Positions 35,584 through 44,883 are shown, counted from the first letter of the stretch. The stretch is DNA of 64,000 nucleotides from Segatella copri (GCF_009494395.1 NZ_VZCB01000020.1:18623-82622), one strand, 5' to 3'. A program made the numbers and translations. Notes: generated by a model not told the origin, from the letters alone.

Positions 35584-35973
35584 ATGATTATGAACAAATA
35601 TAAAGTGCTGATCGTTGACGATATCCCTGAGAATATCCAGACTCTCGGAGAAATGATCAAGGATTTTGACCTGGATGTGAAAATAGCAGAAGGTGGTCAG
35701 GATGCCATCGACATCATTGATTCATACACACCAGACATCATCTTGCTCGACTTGATGATGCCTCATGTGAATGGATGGGACGTGATAGATTACGTCAGAA
35801 AAAAATATAGTAAGAACGAGATGGTCATCATCGTTGTCTCCCTGTTAAACAACAAGGACAACATCGATGAATGCTATGAACTGGGAGTCAACGACTATAT
35901 CACCAAACCGGTGATCAAAGCCCGACTCACCAGTTCAATAGAATCTCATCTCAGGAATCTCAGCAGAAATTAA
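35584..35973 (+). CDS. Stand-alone response-regulator receiver domain
   Basis: A 129-residue single-domain CheY-like receiver: acidic pocket D12/D13, phospho-acceptor D56 (LLDLMMPHVNGWD), the switch Ser in IIVVSLLNN, and the conserved lysine of ITKPV. There is no output domain, so it should act by protein-protein contact, plausibly on the TackOD1 protein or the synthase complex of the same operon. It begins 56 bp after the dehydrogenase. Start ATG 35584 or 35590 (MIMNKYK). No histidine kinase is encoded nearby. Its 3' end overlaps the convergent pflA by 4 bp, leaving no room for a terminator. Confidence 0.9.
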   Translation: MIMNKYKVLIVDDIPENIQTLGEMIKDFDLDVKIAEGGQDAIDIIDSYTPDIILLDLMMPHVNGWDVIDYVRKKYSKNEMVIIVVSLLNNKDNIDECYELGVNDYITKPVIKARLTSSIESHLRNLSRN

Positions 35974-36704
35974 GATATAGCCTTCTGCAAGATGTCGTTG
36001 GCATGAGCCACACGGTCACTTGTAGGAGGTTCTATCCCTGACAACGGGTAAGGTATACCCAATTTTTCATACTTGTAGATGCCCATCGTATGATAAGGCA
36101 ATACATCAATGCGCTCTATATTAGAGAGCGTAGAGAGGAAATCGCGCAATTCTTCCAGGTATTCATCCTTGTCGGTGATACCTGGAATGAGTACGTGACG
36201 AATCCATACCGGCTTGTGAATCTCGCTCAGATAGCGGGCACAATCCAATATATTCTTATTGGAATGAAGCGTGAGTTTACGATGCTCTTCTTCATTGATA
36301 TGCTTGATATCAAGAAGAACAGTATCAGTGACGGTCATCAGACGCTCAAATTTCTCGAAGTTTTTCCCTTCTCTATGAAAGGGTTGAGCCGAGGTATCAA
36401 GACAGGTATTGATGCCACGCTGATGGGCTTTCTCGAAGAGTTCGATGAGAAAGTCTATCTGCATCAATGCCTCGCCACCGCTCACGGTAATTCCTCCTTT
36501 ATCTCCCCAATAACTTTTGAATCGCTCTGCCTTGTCCAGCAGGTCATCGGCAGTCCACTCTTCTCCTACCCCCGTCTTCCAGGAATCCGGATTGTGGCAG
36601 AACTGGCAGCGCATGGGACAACCCTGCAGAAAGATCAAAAATCTGATGCCTGGTCCATCTACTGAACCAAAGCTCTCTATGCTGTGAACAAATCCTTTAT
36701 GCAT
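35970..36704 (-). CDS. pflA: Pyruvate formate-lyase activating enzyme (radical SAM)
   Basis: A 244-residue radical-SAM glycyl-radical activase. The 4Fe-4S motif CxxxCxxC is GCPMRCQFCHN (near residues 29-39), and GGEALMQ is the SAM-binding GGEP-like segment. The N-terminus MHKGFVHSIESFGSVDGPGIR is typical of PflA. It generates the glycyl radical on PflB using SAM. It is the last gene of a minus-strand unit with two small membrane-protein genes upstream; its start codon overlaps the stop of a 33-residue ORF by 8 bp. Confidence 0.95.
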   Translation of the reverse strand: MHKGFVHSIESFGSVDGPGIRFLIFLQGCPMRCQFCHNPDSWKTGVGEEWTADDLLDKAERFKSYWGDKGGITVSGGEALMQIDFLIELFEKAHQRGINTCLDTSAQPFHREGKNFEKFERLMTVTDTVLLDIKHINEEEHRKLTLHSNKNILDCARYLSEIHKPVWIRHVLIPGITDKDEYLEELRDFLSTLSNIERIDVLPYHTMGIYKYEKLGIPYPLSGIEPPTSDRVAHANDILQKAIS

Positions 36705-36798
36705 TCTTCTTTTCCTGACGTGAATCCCAAATGATAAAACTTAATCCAGCAGCAACTATCATAAAGGTGATAGCACCCATAAAACCAATCACATTCAT
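36697..36798 (-). CDS. 33-residue single-helix membrane microprotein
   Basis: Reading down from ATG 36798, the frame codes for MNVIGFMGAITFMIVAAGLS... (33 residues), one transmembrane helix followed by a charged tail WDSRQEKKNA. The stop overlaps the pflA start (ATGCATAA), and its own start lies 3 bp after the stop of the upstream small gene, so it is spaced exactly as an operon member. No known family recognised. The tight spacing at both ends is the main support. Confidence 0.62.
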   Translation of the reverse strand: MNVIGFMGAITFMIVAAGLSFIIWDSRQEKKNA

Positions 36799-36801
36799 AA
36801 G

Positions 36802-37020
36802 CTATTTCTTTTTATTTTTAGCCTTGATAATTAAATACACACCTAACACTCCTAGCAAGAAAATAAAGAAGAGTCCCCAACCATACAGACTGGTTCTATC
36901 TATAGAATCTTGCATGATACCTGTCAAGATAACACCTCCTATTATAAGCTTGATGACATCAAAACAGAATTTATATCCTTCCTCATAAAGAGTTCTTTTT
37001 TGTTCTATATTCAATTTCAT
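36802..37020 (-). CDS. Small two-helix membrane protein, unknown function
   Basis: A 72-residue protein with a charged N-terminal helix (KLNIEQKRTLYEEGYKF), two predicted membrane helices (about 23-38, VIKLIIGGVILTGIM; about 46-66, LYGWGLFFIFLLGVLGVYLII) and a lysine-rich tail. It heads the small-ORF/pflA unit downstream of pflB. A TATCTTTG element ends only about 4 bp upstream of the ATG. I do not recognise a named family with certainty. Confidence 0.68.
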   Translation of the reverse strand: MKLNIEQKRTLYEEGYKFCFDVIKLIIGGVILTGIMQDSIDRTSLYGWGLFFIFLLGVLGVYLIIKAKNKKK

Positions 37021-37078
37021 ACCGCAAAGATAGTAAATTTATCAATATCTTGCTCTATTTTGCAGTTAAATAAGCTAA

Positions 37079-37121
37079 ATTGCCCGCTAAATATCCTCGG
37101 AAAGAAAATCTAGCGGGCAAT
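37079..37121. repeat. 11-bp inverted repeat between pflB and the small membrane genes
   Basis: ATTGCCCGCTA (37079-37089) and TAGCGGGCAAT (37111-37121) form a perfect hairpin arm pair 60 bp downstream of the pflB stop. It lacks a T-run; possible terminator or mRNA 3'-end stabiliser that separates pflB from pflA expression. Confidence 0.7.
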
Positions 37122-37180
37122 CTATATGTTACAAAGAGACAAGAGGATTCTTCACTCTTCCCTCTTCATTCTTCACTTCC

Positions 37181-39430
37181 TTAGAGTCTCTCGTGAGCCT
37201 GACGAGCGATTACGTCGAGCTGCTGCTCGCGTGTCAAGTCGATGAACTTAACAGCGTAACCACTTACACGGATGGTGAAGTTCTGGTACTCTTCCTTCTC
37301 TGGGTGCTCCATAGCATCCTTGAGCTTGTCGATACCGAATACGTTCACGTTCAGGTGGTGAGAACCCTGGTTGAAGTAACCATCCAATACACCTACCAAT
37401 GTCTGGGCACGCTCCTCATCGTTGTGACCGAGAGCGCCAGGACTGATGGTCTGAGTATTAGAGATACCATCGAGAGCATACTCGTATGGCAACTTAGCTA
37501 CTGAGTTCAATGAAGCCAAAAGACCGTTCTTCTCTGCACCGTAAGATGGGTTAGCACCTGGTGCCAAAGGAGCACCGGCTGGACGACCATCAGGCATGTT
37601 GCTGGTGTACTTACCGTATACTACATTTGATGTGATAGTCAAGATAGATGTAGTAGGCTCTGAATTGCGGTATGTGTGGTGCTTCTTGATCATGCTCATG
37701 AAGGTCTTGAGCAACCATACTGCAATCTCATCAGCACGCTCATCATCGTTACCGTAACGTGGGAAGTCGCCCTCGGTCTTGAAGCTGAGAGGGAAACCGG
37801 TCTCATCACGGACGATGTTTACCTTGGCATACTTGATAGCAGAGATAGAGTCAACTACGTGGCTGAAACCCGCGATACCTGTAGCGAAAGTACGACGAAC
37901 ATCTGTATCGATGAGCGCCAACTCTGCTGCCTCGTAGAAGTACTTATCGTGCATGTAGTGGATGAGGTTCAATGTCTTCACATAAACGCCAGCCAACCAG
38001 TCCATCATATCCATGAAACGTGGCATGAACTCATCGTATGTCAATACATCACCCTCAACGGCGCGATACTTAGGACCGCACTGCTCGCGTGTCTTTGAAT
38101 CAACACCGCCAGATACAGCGTAGGTCAAGCACTTAGCCAAGTTGGCACGTGCACCGAAGAACTGCATTTCCTTACCTGTCTGTGTAGCAGATACACAGCA
38201 GCAGATACTATAGTCGTCACCCCAAACTGGGCGCATTACGTCATCGTTCTCATACTGGATAGAGCTTGTCTTTACAGAAATCAGAGAAGCGTAGTGCTTG
38301 AATGCCTTTGGCAAGCGAGAGCTATAGAGTACAGTCAAGTTTGGCTCTGGTGAAGGACCCATGTTCTCCAATGTGTGGAGGAAACGGAAGTCGTTCTTGG
38401 TAACCATTGAGCGGCCATCCTGACCCATACCACCTACTTCGAGAGTAGCCCAAACTGGGTCGCCGGTGAAGAGCTCATTGTAAGAAGGGATACGGGCGAA
38501 CTTAACCATACGGAACTTCATAACCAAGTGGTCGATGAGCTCCTGAGCCTCATCCTCTGTAAGAGTACCCTCGTTCAAGTCGCGCTGGATATAGATGTCG
38601 AGGAATGTAGAGATACGGCCTACAGACATCGCAGCACCATTCTGAGTCTTCACTGCTCCGAGATAACCGAAGTACAACCACTGTACTGCCTCGCGAGCGT
38701 TCTTAGCTGGCTGGCTGATATCGTAGCCATACAACTGAGCCATCTCCTTCAAGCCCTTGAGAGCCTTGATCTGCATAGAAACCTCTTCACGAAGACGGAT
38801 AACGTCGTCGATCATCTCACGGTCGCCCATGTTAGCGAGGTCGTTCTTCTTCTCCTCGATGAGGAAGTCGATACCATAGAGAGCTACACGGCGGTAGTCA
38901 CCTACGATACGTCCACGACCGTATGTATCAGGAAGACCAGTAAGGATATGGTTATGGCGCACGAGTTTCATCTCAGGTGTATAAGCATCAAACACGCCGT
39001 CATTATGAGTTTTGCAATACTTGTGGAAAATCTCGTGCAGCTTCTCTGATGGCTGGTAGCCGTATGTAGTACAAGCCTGCTCTGCCATCTTGATACCACC
39101 GTATGGCATGAAGGCACGCTTCAAAGGCTTGTCGGTCTGCAGACCTACCACCTTCTCCAACTCCTTAGTACCCTCGCCAATATAGGCAGCACCATAAGCT
39201 GTCAATCCTGAAACCACCTCGGTCTCCATATCGAGCACACCACCCTTGGCACGCTCTTCCTTCTGGAGCTCCTTCAGCATACCCCAAAGGGTATTGGTAG
39301 CCTGAGTAGGTTCTGCCAGGAACGACTCGTCGCCATCGTAGCTAGTATAGTTGTGCTGGATGAAATCGCGAAGATTCACCTCACTCTGCCACAAGTTTCC
39401 CTTGAAACCTCTCCATTCTGTTTTCATCAT
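37181..39430 (-). CDS. pflB: Formate C-acetyltransferase (pyruvate formate-lyase)
   Basis: A 749-residue glycyl-radical enzyme converting pyruvate plus CoA to acetyl-CoA plus formate. The active-site cysteines lie in [18 protein letters not shown] (three adjacent cysteines versus the usual pair). The C-terminal glycyl-radical motif is RVSGYAVKF, about 25 residues from the end. Full length. Its activase lies downstream on the same strand, and formate-tetrahydrofolate ligase, a consumer of formate, lies about 5 kb away. Start could be either ATG of MMKTEWRGF. Confidence 0.97.
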   Translation of the reverse strand: MMKTEWRGFKGNLWQSEVNLRDFIQHNYTSYDGDESFLAEPTQATNTLWGMLKELQKEERAKGGVLDMETEVVSGLTAYGAAYIGEGTKELEKVVGLQTDKPLKRAFMPYGGIKMAEQACTTYGYQPSEKLHEIFHKYCKTHNDGVFDAYTPEMKLVRHNHILTGLPDTYGRGRIVGDYRRVALYGIDFLIEEKKNDLANMGDREMIDDVIRLREEVSMQIKALKGLKEMAQLYGYDISQPAKNAREAVQWLYFGYLGAVKTQNGAAMSVGRISTFLDIYIQRDLNEGTLTEDEAQELIDHLVMKFRMVKFARIPSYNELFTGDPVWATLEVGGMGQDGRSMVTKNDFRFLHTLENMGPSPEPNLTVLYSSRLPKAFKHYASLISVKTSSIQYENDDVMRPVWGDDYSICCCVSATQTGKEMQFFGARANLAKCLTYAVSGGVDSKTREQCGPKYRAVEGDVLTYDEFMPRFMDMMDWLAGVYVKTLNLIHYMHDKYFYEAAELALIDTDVRRTFATGIAGFSHVVDSISAIKYAKVNIVRDETGFPLSFKTEGDFPRYGNDDERADEIAVWLLKTFMSMIKKHHTYRNSEPTTSILTITSNVVYGKYTSNMPDGRPAGAPLAPGANPSYGAEKNGLLASLNSVAKLPYEYALDGISNTQTISPGALGHNDEERAQTLVGVLDGYFNQGSHHLNVNVFGIDKLKDAMEHPEKEEYQNFTIRVSGYAVKFIDLTREQQLDVIARQAHERL

Positions 39431-39838
39431 TTTGATATCCTTAATAAGTTAATAATTAATTATATATTTTGTACACACTGTTTCCTGTTATCAGCTGAAT
39501 CCTTATACCTTGTTATATATTATATAAAATCCGGCTATCGATAATTTCGATGCAAAGGTACTACAAAAAAACGAAATCCAAGCAGAAATCACAAAGATTT
39601 TATCCTCTTAACACTAAAATCATCATTTATGAGTACAGTTTCTGCACAAAAGATATTGAATGTGCAAAGGTAACAAATGTTCATTCAAATGACTGGGAAA
39701 AATGAGCAAATAAGGGGGTTTTATCGATTTGTCCCCATTAAAGAACGTTTTATACCCTTCTGTTTGATAAATAATGCATACCTTTGCAGTCGAAATGAAA
39801 CAAATAACAATGTAAAAATCATCATAGAATAACAATAC
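39431..39838. other. 408-bp divergent intergenic region (pflB / GH35)
   Basis: No gene seen. Minus-strand -7 elements TACCTTTG occur at 39560-39553 and 39672-39665 (toward pflB); a plus-strand TACCTTTG is at 39779-39786 (toward the beta-galactosidase). None has a matching -33 box at 19-20 bp. The rest is AT-rich. Confidence 0.5.
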
Positions 39839-42211
39839 ATGAACATGAATTGGAATCATACAATCAAGACATTAGCCTTTGCCTCGCTATTGGCACTGGC
39901 ACCAGCTCAGATGATGGCGGCACAGAAAGGTGGCACCTTCACTACTGGAGACAAAACATTCCTTCTCAATGGCAAACCTTTCGTGGTTAAGGCTGCCGAG
40001 TTGCACTACCCTCGTATTCCTCGTGCCTACTGGGAACATCGCATCAAGATGTGCAAGGCTTTGGGTATGAATACCGTCTGCCTCTACGTGTTCTGGAACA
40101 TCCACGAGCAGCAGGAAGGCAAGTTCGATTTTACGGGTAACAACGATGTGGCTGCATTCTGCCGACTGGCTCAGAAGAACGGCATGTACGTCATCGTACG
40201 TCCGGGTCCATACGTTTGTGCAGAATGGGAAATGGGCGGTCTGCCTTGGTGGCTCCTCAAGAAGAAGGACATCCGCCTTCGTGAACAGGATCCATACTTC
40301 ATGCAGCGTGTTGAAATCTTCGAGAAGGAAGTGGGCAAGCAGCTGGCTCCACTCACCATCCAGAATGGTGGTCCTATCATCATGGTTCAGGTGGAGAACG
40401 AATATGGTTCTTACGGTAAGGACAAGCCATACGTAAGTGCCATCCGCGACATCGTCCGCAAGAGTGGCTTCGACAAGGTGAGCCTCTTCCAGTGCGACTG
40501 GTCATCCAACTTCCTGAACAATGGTCTCGATGACCTTACCTGGACCATGAACTTCGGTACTGGTGCCAACATCGACCAGCAGTTTAAGCGTCTCGGCGAG
40601 GTTCGTCCTAACGCCCCAAAGATGTGCTCAGAGTTCTGGAGCGGCTGGTTCGACAAGTGGGGAGCACGCCACGAGACCCGCCCTGCCAAGGATATGGTAG
40701 AAGGAATGGACGAGATGCTGAGCAAAGGCATCAGCTTCTCTCTCTATATGACCCACGGCGGAACCAGCTTCGGCCATTGGGCAGGTGCCAACTCTCCAGG
40801 TTTCCAGCCAGACGTAACCTCTTACGATTACGATGCCCCTATCAACGAATGGGGATTGGCTACTCCTAAGTTCTACGAACTGCAGAAGATGATGGCGAAA
40901 TACAACGATGGCAAAAAGTTGCCAGCCGTGCCTAAGGCTCCGATGCAGATCATCAAGGTGCCTGAGTTCAAGTTCAGCGAGTACAAGCCTCTGAGCTACG
41001 GTATCGGAAAGGAAAAGGAAAACCATGCGCCTCTGAGCTTCGAGGATATGGATATGGGATGGGGAACGATGGTTTATGAAACCCAGGTTCCTGCCATCGA
41101 AGGCATATCAACCCTCACCGGTGAGTTCCACGACTTTGCTCAGGTATATGTGAACGGAAAGTATGTTGGCAAGATAGACCGTGTGAAGAACGAGAAATCA
41201 CTCGAATTGCCAGCCATGCCACAGGGTGCTCAGCTCACCATCGTGGTAGAAGGTATGGGACGAATCAACTTCGGACGTGCCATCAAGGACTACAAGGGTA
41301 TCATCGGCAACGTAACCCTCACTACTCAGAAGGAGGATTGCGAACTTGCCCTCACCCCTACCCGATGGGACAACAGCACCATCGCTGATGACTACCAGAC
41401 GGCTGTGAAGGCACTCGCCATGCCATCTAACAAGATGCGCGGTCTGCAGACCAAGGCGGGTTACTACCGTGGCTACTTCAACCTGAAGAAGGTGGGCGAC
41501 ACCTTTATTAATATGGAGGCATTCGGCAAGGGGCAGGTTTACGTAAACGGTCATGCTCTCGGCCGCTTCTGGCAGATTGGTCCTCAGCAGACCTTATATC
41601 TTCCAGGCTGCTGGTTGAAGAAGGGAAAGAACGAGGTCATCGTGCTCGATGTAGTAGGTCCTAAGGGCGAAGCAGGCAAGCCAGGCTCCAACGTGGCTCC
41701 TACCGCTTTCTGCCAGGATCATCCGGAACTCGACAAGCTGAACCTCGAAAAGAGCAACAAGCACAACGAGCCGGGCCATCGCATGGATCTGAACTCAGAG
41801 ACCCCTGTTTTGAAGGGTGAGTTCAAGGCTGGCAACGGCTGGCAGACCATCAAGCTCGACAAGCCTGTAACAGGTCGCTACTTCGCCATCCAGGCAGAAA
41901 GCAGCCAGAGCGGCGACAGCCAGATTGCCATCGCCGAGGTTTATCTCCAGGATGCACAGGGCAACCGCATCGACCGCAACAACTGGGTAGCCTTCTATGC
42001 CGACAGCGAGAAGGGCAACTCAACACTCGACAAGATGTTTGACTTGCAGGAGAGCACTTACTGGCAGACCGAAAAGGGTGCCAACTTCCCACACCTCGGC
42101 ATCGTGGATATGGGCAAGGAAGTTACCATCTCTGCCTTCGAGTACTTGCCACGTGCCGAACAGGGCGCTCCAGGAAGCGTAAAGGGCTTCAAGCTCTATG
42201 TGAAGAAATAA
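39839..42211 (+). CDS. Secreted GH35 beta-galactosidase with C-terminal F5/8-type domain
   Basis: A 790-residue secreted glycosidase: signal peptide with cleavage near AMMAAQ (residues about 25-28), a GH35 TIM barrel (about 35-350) with acid/base E188 (VENEYGSYG) and nucleophile E265 (CSEFWSGWF), and family signatures FWNIHE and RPGPYVCAEWEMGG. Beta-sandwich domains (about 400-600) end in the galactose-binding-like unit with GHALGRFWQIGPQQTLYLPG. A C-terminal discoidin/F5/8C-like domain (about 650-790) probably binds glycan. Substrates are terminal beta-galactosides in dietary or host glycans; exact linkage cannot be told. No SusCD or other PUL genes flank it, so it is a solitary enzyme. A terminator follows. 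Confidence 0.93.
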   Translation: MNMNWNHTIKTLAFASLLALAPAQMMAAQKGGTFTTGDKTFLLNGKPFVVKAAELHYPRIPRAYWEHRIKMCKALGMNTVCLYVFWNIHEQQEGKFDFTGNNDVAAFCRLAQKNGMYVIVRPGPYVCAEWEMGGLPWWLLKKKDIRLREQDPYFMQRVEIFEKEVGKQLAPLTIQNGGPIIMVQVENEYGSYGKDKPYVSAIRDIVRKSGFDKVSLFQCDWSSNFLNNGLDDLTWTMNFGTGANIDQQFKRLGEVRPNAPKMCSEFWSGWFDKWGARHETRPAKDMVEGMDEMLSKGISFSLYMTHGGTSFGHWAGANSPGFQPDVTSYDYDAPINEWGLATPKFYELQKMMAKYNDGKKLPAVPKAPMQIIKVPEFKFSEYKPLSYGIGKEKENHAPLSFEDMDMGWGTMVYETQVPAIEGISTLTGEFHDFAQVYVNGKYVGKIDRVKNEKSLELPAMPQGAQLTIVVEGMGRINFGRAIKDYKGIIGNVTLTTQKEDCELALTPTRWDNSTIADDYQTAVKALAMPSNKMRGLQTKAGYYRGYFNLKKVGDTFINMEAFGKGQVYVNGHALGRFWQIGPQQTLYLPGCWLKKGKNEVIVLDVVGPKGEAGKPGSNVAPTAFCQDHPELDKLNLEKSNKHNEPGHRMDLNSETPVLKGEFKAGNGWQTIKLDKPVTGRYFAIQAESSQSGDSQIAIAEVYLQDAQGNRIDRNNWVAFYADSEKGNSTLDKMFDLQESTYWQTEKGANFPHLGIVDMGKEVTISAFEYLPRAEQGAPGSVKGFKLYVKK

Positions 42212-42214
42212 ATG

Positions 42215-42248
42215 AAAAGAGGGAGACGGAAAGTCTTCCTCTTTTTTT
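42215..42248 (+). terminator. Intrinsic terminator of the GH35 gene
   Basis: The 13-bp stem AAAAGAGGGAGAC / GTCTTCCTCTTTT (one G-U) is followed by TTTTTT-type sequence right after the stop codon. Confidence 0.85.
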
Positions 42249-42296
42249 ATTTTGTTTTTTTATACATTATTATTCTAATATGTGAATACTTTTCCG

Positions 42297-42304
42297 TACC
42301 TTTG
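42297..42304 (+). promoter_or_regulatory. Candidate fhs -7 element TACCTTTG
   Basis: TACCTTTG lies 23 bp upstream of the fhs ATG, giving a very short leader. No -33 TTTG at the usual distance. Confidence 0.5.
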
Positions 42305-42327
42305 CACCATAAAAACTATTTATTCTT

Positions 42328-43992
42328 ATGTTGACAGATATTGAAATAGCTAAATCAGTAAAACTGCGCCCTATCAATGAAGTGGCAGCAGAACTTGGAA
42401 TCCATGAAGACCAAGTAGAAAACTACGGCCGTTACATCGCTAAGATTACTACGGACAAAATTGACAGAAACAAGTTTAAGAACCATCATCTTATCCTCGT
42501 TACAGCTATCAGTCCTACCAAGGCTGGTAATGGTAAGACCACCGTATCCGTGGGTCTCGCCCTCGGTATGCAGAAGATTGGAAAGAAGGCAGTAGTTGCA
42601 TTGCGCGAGCCTTCTCTCGGTCCTTGCTTCGGCATGAAGGGTGGTGCTGCCGGTGGCGGTTATGCACAGGTATTGCCTATGGATAAGATCAACCTCCATT
42701 TCACAGGCGACTTCCATGCCATCACAGAGGCCAACAACATGATTGCTGCCCTCCTGGACAACTACCGTTTCCAGCACGAGGCAGAGGGATTCAAGCTCAA
42801 GAAGATTCTCTGGCGCCGAGTAATGGACGTCAACGACCGTGGTCTCCGTCGCATCATCACCGGTATCGGCGATAAGAACGGCATCGAGACAGAGGCTGGA
42901 TTCGACATCACTCCTGCTTCTGAAATCATGGCTATCATGTGTTTCGCAACAAGTGTAGACGATCTCCGTCGTCGCATCGACAATATTCTCCTCGGCATCA
43001 CTGAGGATGACAAACCATTCACCGTCAAGGATATGGGTGTAGGTGGCAGTATCGTTGCCCTCCTCCTCGATGCCTTGAAGCCAAACCTGGTTCAGACTAC
43101 CGAGGGCACTCCTGCCTTCGTTCACTGCGGACCTTTCGCTAACATTGCCCATGGCTGCAACTCTATCATGGCTACTGCAGCAGCCCTTGAATATGGCGAC
43201 TACGCCATCACAGAGGCTGGATTCGGTGCTGACCTCGGTGCAGAGAAGTTCTACAACATCAAGTGCCGCAAGACCGGTCTGCAGCCAGACCTTACCGTTC
43301 TTGTTGTTACTCTCCAGGCATTGAAGATGCACGGTGGCGTAGCTCTGGAAGATATCAAGCAGCCTAACGTTGCAGGAATGGAAGCTGGTTACTGGAACCT
43401 CGACAAGCACGTGAAAAACCTTCAGAGCTTTGGTCAGACCGTAGTCATCGCCTTCAATAAGTTTGCTACCGATACCGACGAGGAGATTGAGGTATTGCGC
43501 AAGCACTGTGAGGAGATGGGTTGCGGATTCGCTGTCAACAGTGCCTTCGCCGAAGGTGGCAAGGGTGCGATGGAATTGGCAGAACTCGTAGTAAAGACCA
43601 TCGACGAGCGTCCATCTGCTCCTCTCTACTTCACTTACGCTGATGAGGATTCTGTAGAAGAGAAGATTGAGAAGGTAGCATTCAATCTGTATGGTGCCGG
43701 CAGCGTAACCATGAGCGATTCTGCAAAGGCTATGATTGATGAAATCAAGAAGTTGGGTGCAGAGAAGTTCCCTATCTGTATTGCCAAGACCCAGTACAGT
43801 TTCTCTACCGATGCTAAGGCTTACGGTCCAACAGATGGCTTCGAACTCCACGTTCGCGACATCACCCTGAATATGGGTGCTGAAATGATCGTAGTCATCG
43901 CCGGTCCTATCATGCGTATGCCAGGTTTGCCAAAGAGCCCACAGGCTGAGCGTATCGATGTGGTTAATGGTGAAATCACAGGCCTTTCTTAA
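42328..43992 (+). CDS. fhs: Formate-tetrahydrofolate ligase
   Basis: A 554-residue enzyme making 10-formyl-THF from formate, THF and ATP. The P-loop is [43 protein letters not shown] and the [13 protein letters not shown] region are hallmarks. Full length for the family. It lets formate from PflB enter purine and methionine synthesis; GlyA supplies the other C1 branch. It has its own promoter region and a terminator shared with convergent queH. Confidence 0.98.
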   Translation: MLTDIEIAKSVKLRPINEVAAELGIHEDQVENYGRYIAKITTDKIDRNKFKNHHLILVTAISPTKAGNGKTTVSVGLALGMQKIGKKAVVALREPSLGPCFGMKGGAAGGGYAQVLPMDKINLHFTGDFHAITEANNMIAALLDNYRFQHEAEGFKLKKILWRRVMDVNDRGLRRIITGIGDKNGIETEAGFDITPASEIMAIMCFATSVDDLRRRIDNILLGITEDDKPFTVKDMGVGGSIVALLLDALKPNLVQTTEGTPAFVHCGPFANIAHGCNSIMATAAALEYGDYAITEAGFGADLGAEKFYNIKCRKTGLQPDLTVLVVTLQALKMHGGVALEDIKQPNVAGMEAGYWNLDKHVKNLQSFGQTVVIAFNKFATDTDEEIEVLRKHCEEMGCGFAVNSAFAEGGKGAMELAELVVKTIDERPSAPLYFTYADEDSVEEKIEKVAFNLYGAGSVTMSDSAKAMIDEIKKLGAEKFPICIAKTQYSFSTDAKAYGPTDGFELHVRDITLNMGAEMIVVIAGPIMRMPGLPKSPQAERIDVVNGEITGLS

Positions 43993-44029
43993 ATCCCACA
44001 GATTTCACAGATTTTTATATAAAACAGTT

Positions 44030-44082
44030 CGCCCTGAAAGAGCAAAAGCGTGCGATAGACAATACTTTTGCCTTTCAGGGCG
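44030..44082. terminator. Terminator hairpin between fhs and queH
   Basis: CGCCCTGAAAG (44030-44040) pairs with CTTTCAGGGCG (44072-44082), with a further inner AGCAAAAG/CTTTTGC pairing. It resembles the terminator at 8628-8686. Just upstream, CCCACAGATTTCACAGATTTTTA (about 43995-44017) is related to the ATTAC(A)CGGATT repeat family near 11.7 kb. Confidence 0.8.
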
Positions 44083-44087
44083 ATTTC

Positions 44088-44693
44088 TTATCTCATGCTG
44101 AATTCACAACCGCAATACAACTGGTTATAGAATTCATTCTGTCTCAACAACTCACCACGGCGATTCTGCAAACCGCCCTTTCTCCAATTCATATCCCACC
44201 ACTCTACATCCGGACAACCTTCTACGGCGAGATGTCCGGCTGCATCTATCTGCTGGATATTTTTCCACCGGGAAGAAGCCAAGGTAGTAGTAAGAAGATG
44301 AAAGCCATGCTCCTGAGCATACCTAGCCGCATGCGTCAAACGATACCGGAAACACATCGAGCAACGGCTTCCCCTTTCCGGCTCCTGTTCCAATCCCTTG
44401 ATGGTGGCAAGCCATTCCTCATGATCATACTCATCCTCCACATACGGAACCCCCTGCGCTTCCAGGAAGCGCATCAGCTCGTGCTTGCGAATCTCAAACT
44501 CCTGTAAGGGATAAATGTTACTGTTGCTGAAATATACCGTCGGCTTCATGCCGTTGCGAAGCATACACTCTACAATCGCTGACGAACAAGGCGCACAGCA
44601 GGCATGCAGCAACACTTCATGTCCTTCTGCTTTGCTACCATCAGGAAGTGATAGTTTCACGAATTTATATTGTTCTTCTACTGGAATCTTCAT
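44088..44693 (-). CDS. queH: Epoxyqueuosine reductase QueH
   Basis: A 201-residue QueH (DUF208) enzyme for the last step of queuosine tRNA modification, reducing epoxyqueuosine to queuosine. It carries the CC..C..C clusters of the family: HACCAPCSS, GSRCSMCFRYRL and the C-terminal YCGCEFS, which bind an FeS cluster and metal. I start at ATG 44693 (MKIPVEEQYKF). The frame is open to 44810, but that part spans the promoter, a hairpin and a poly-T run and would add implausible sequence. Convergent with fhs. Confidence 0.93.
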   Translation of the reverse strand: MKIPVEEQYKFVKLSLPDGSKAEGHEVLLHACCAPCSSAIVECMLRNGMKPTVYFSNSNIYPLQEFEIRKHELMRFLEAQGVPYVEDEYDHEEWLATIKGLEQEPERGSRCSMCFRYRLTHAARYAQEHGFHLLTTTLASSRWKNIQQIDAAGHLAVEGCPDVEWWDMNWRKGGLQNRRGELLRQNEFYNQLYCGCEFSMR

Positions 44694-44709
44694 TTTCTTT
44701 GAACTAAAT

Positions 44710-44758
44710 AAAAAAAAAAAAACAAATGGAGTACAGTCGTCTCGACACCCCCCATTTG
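44710..44758 (-). terminator. Terminator-like hairpin plus 13-T run in the queH leader
   Basis: On the minus strand CAAATGG (44758-44752) pairs with CCATTTG (44729-44723), enclosing a small GTCG-AGA-CGAC hairpin, and is followed directly by thirteen T (44722-44710). It lies downstream of the queH promoter, 16 bp before the start codon, so it could be an attenuator. It could equally serve as the metallophosphoesterase terminator. Confidence 0.7.
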
Positions 44759-44782
44759 CCCAAATATATGCGAAAACTAGTG

Positions 44783-44813
44783 CAAAGATACGATTTTTAT
44801 TCGTATTCACAAA
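44783..44813 (-). promoter_or_regulatory. Candidate queH promoter (TTTG-N19-TATCTTTG)
   Basis: On the minus strand -33 TTTG (44813 to 44810) and -7 TATCTTTG (44790 to 44783) are separated by 19 bp. The start would be near 44776, upstream of the hairpin/poly-T. Confidence 0.72.
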
Positions 44814-44883
44814 AGTTTCGGCAAATATTTACCACAATCTTTGTGTTTTAAGAGAGTATTTGTATTTTATTAACGTATGCACA

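Noticed and set aside
39839..42211. GH35 gene as part of a polysaccharide utilisation locus
   Set aside because: No SusC/SusD, sulfatase, other glycosidase or hybrid regulator gene lies beside it; neighbours are pflB and fhs.
42355..43851. 498-codon minus-strand frame opposite fhs
   Set aside because: Antisense shadow of a highly conserved enzyme with a strong codon bias; no motif.
44694..44776. preQ1 riboswitch in the queH leader
   Set aside because: I looked for the short preQ1 hairpin with an A-rich pseudoknot tail and did not find it; the only structure is the hairpin with poly-T. QueH also acts after preQ1 in the pathway.
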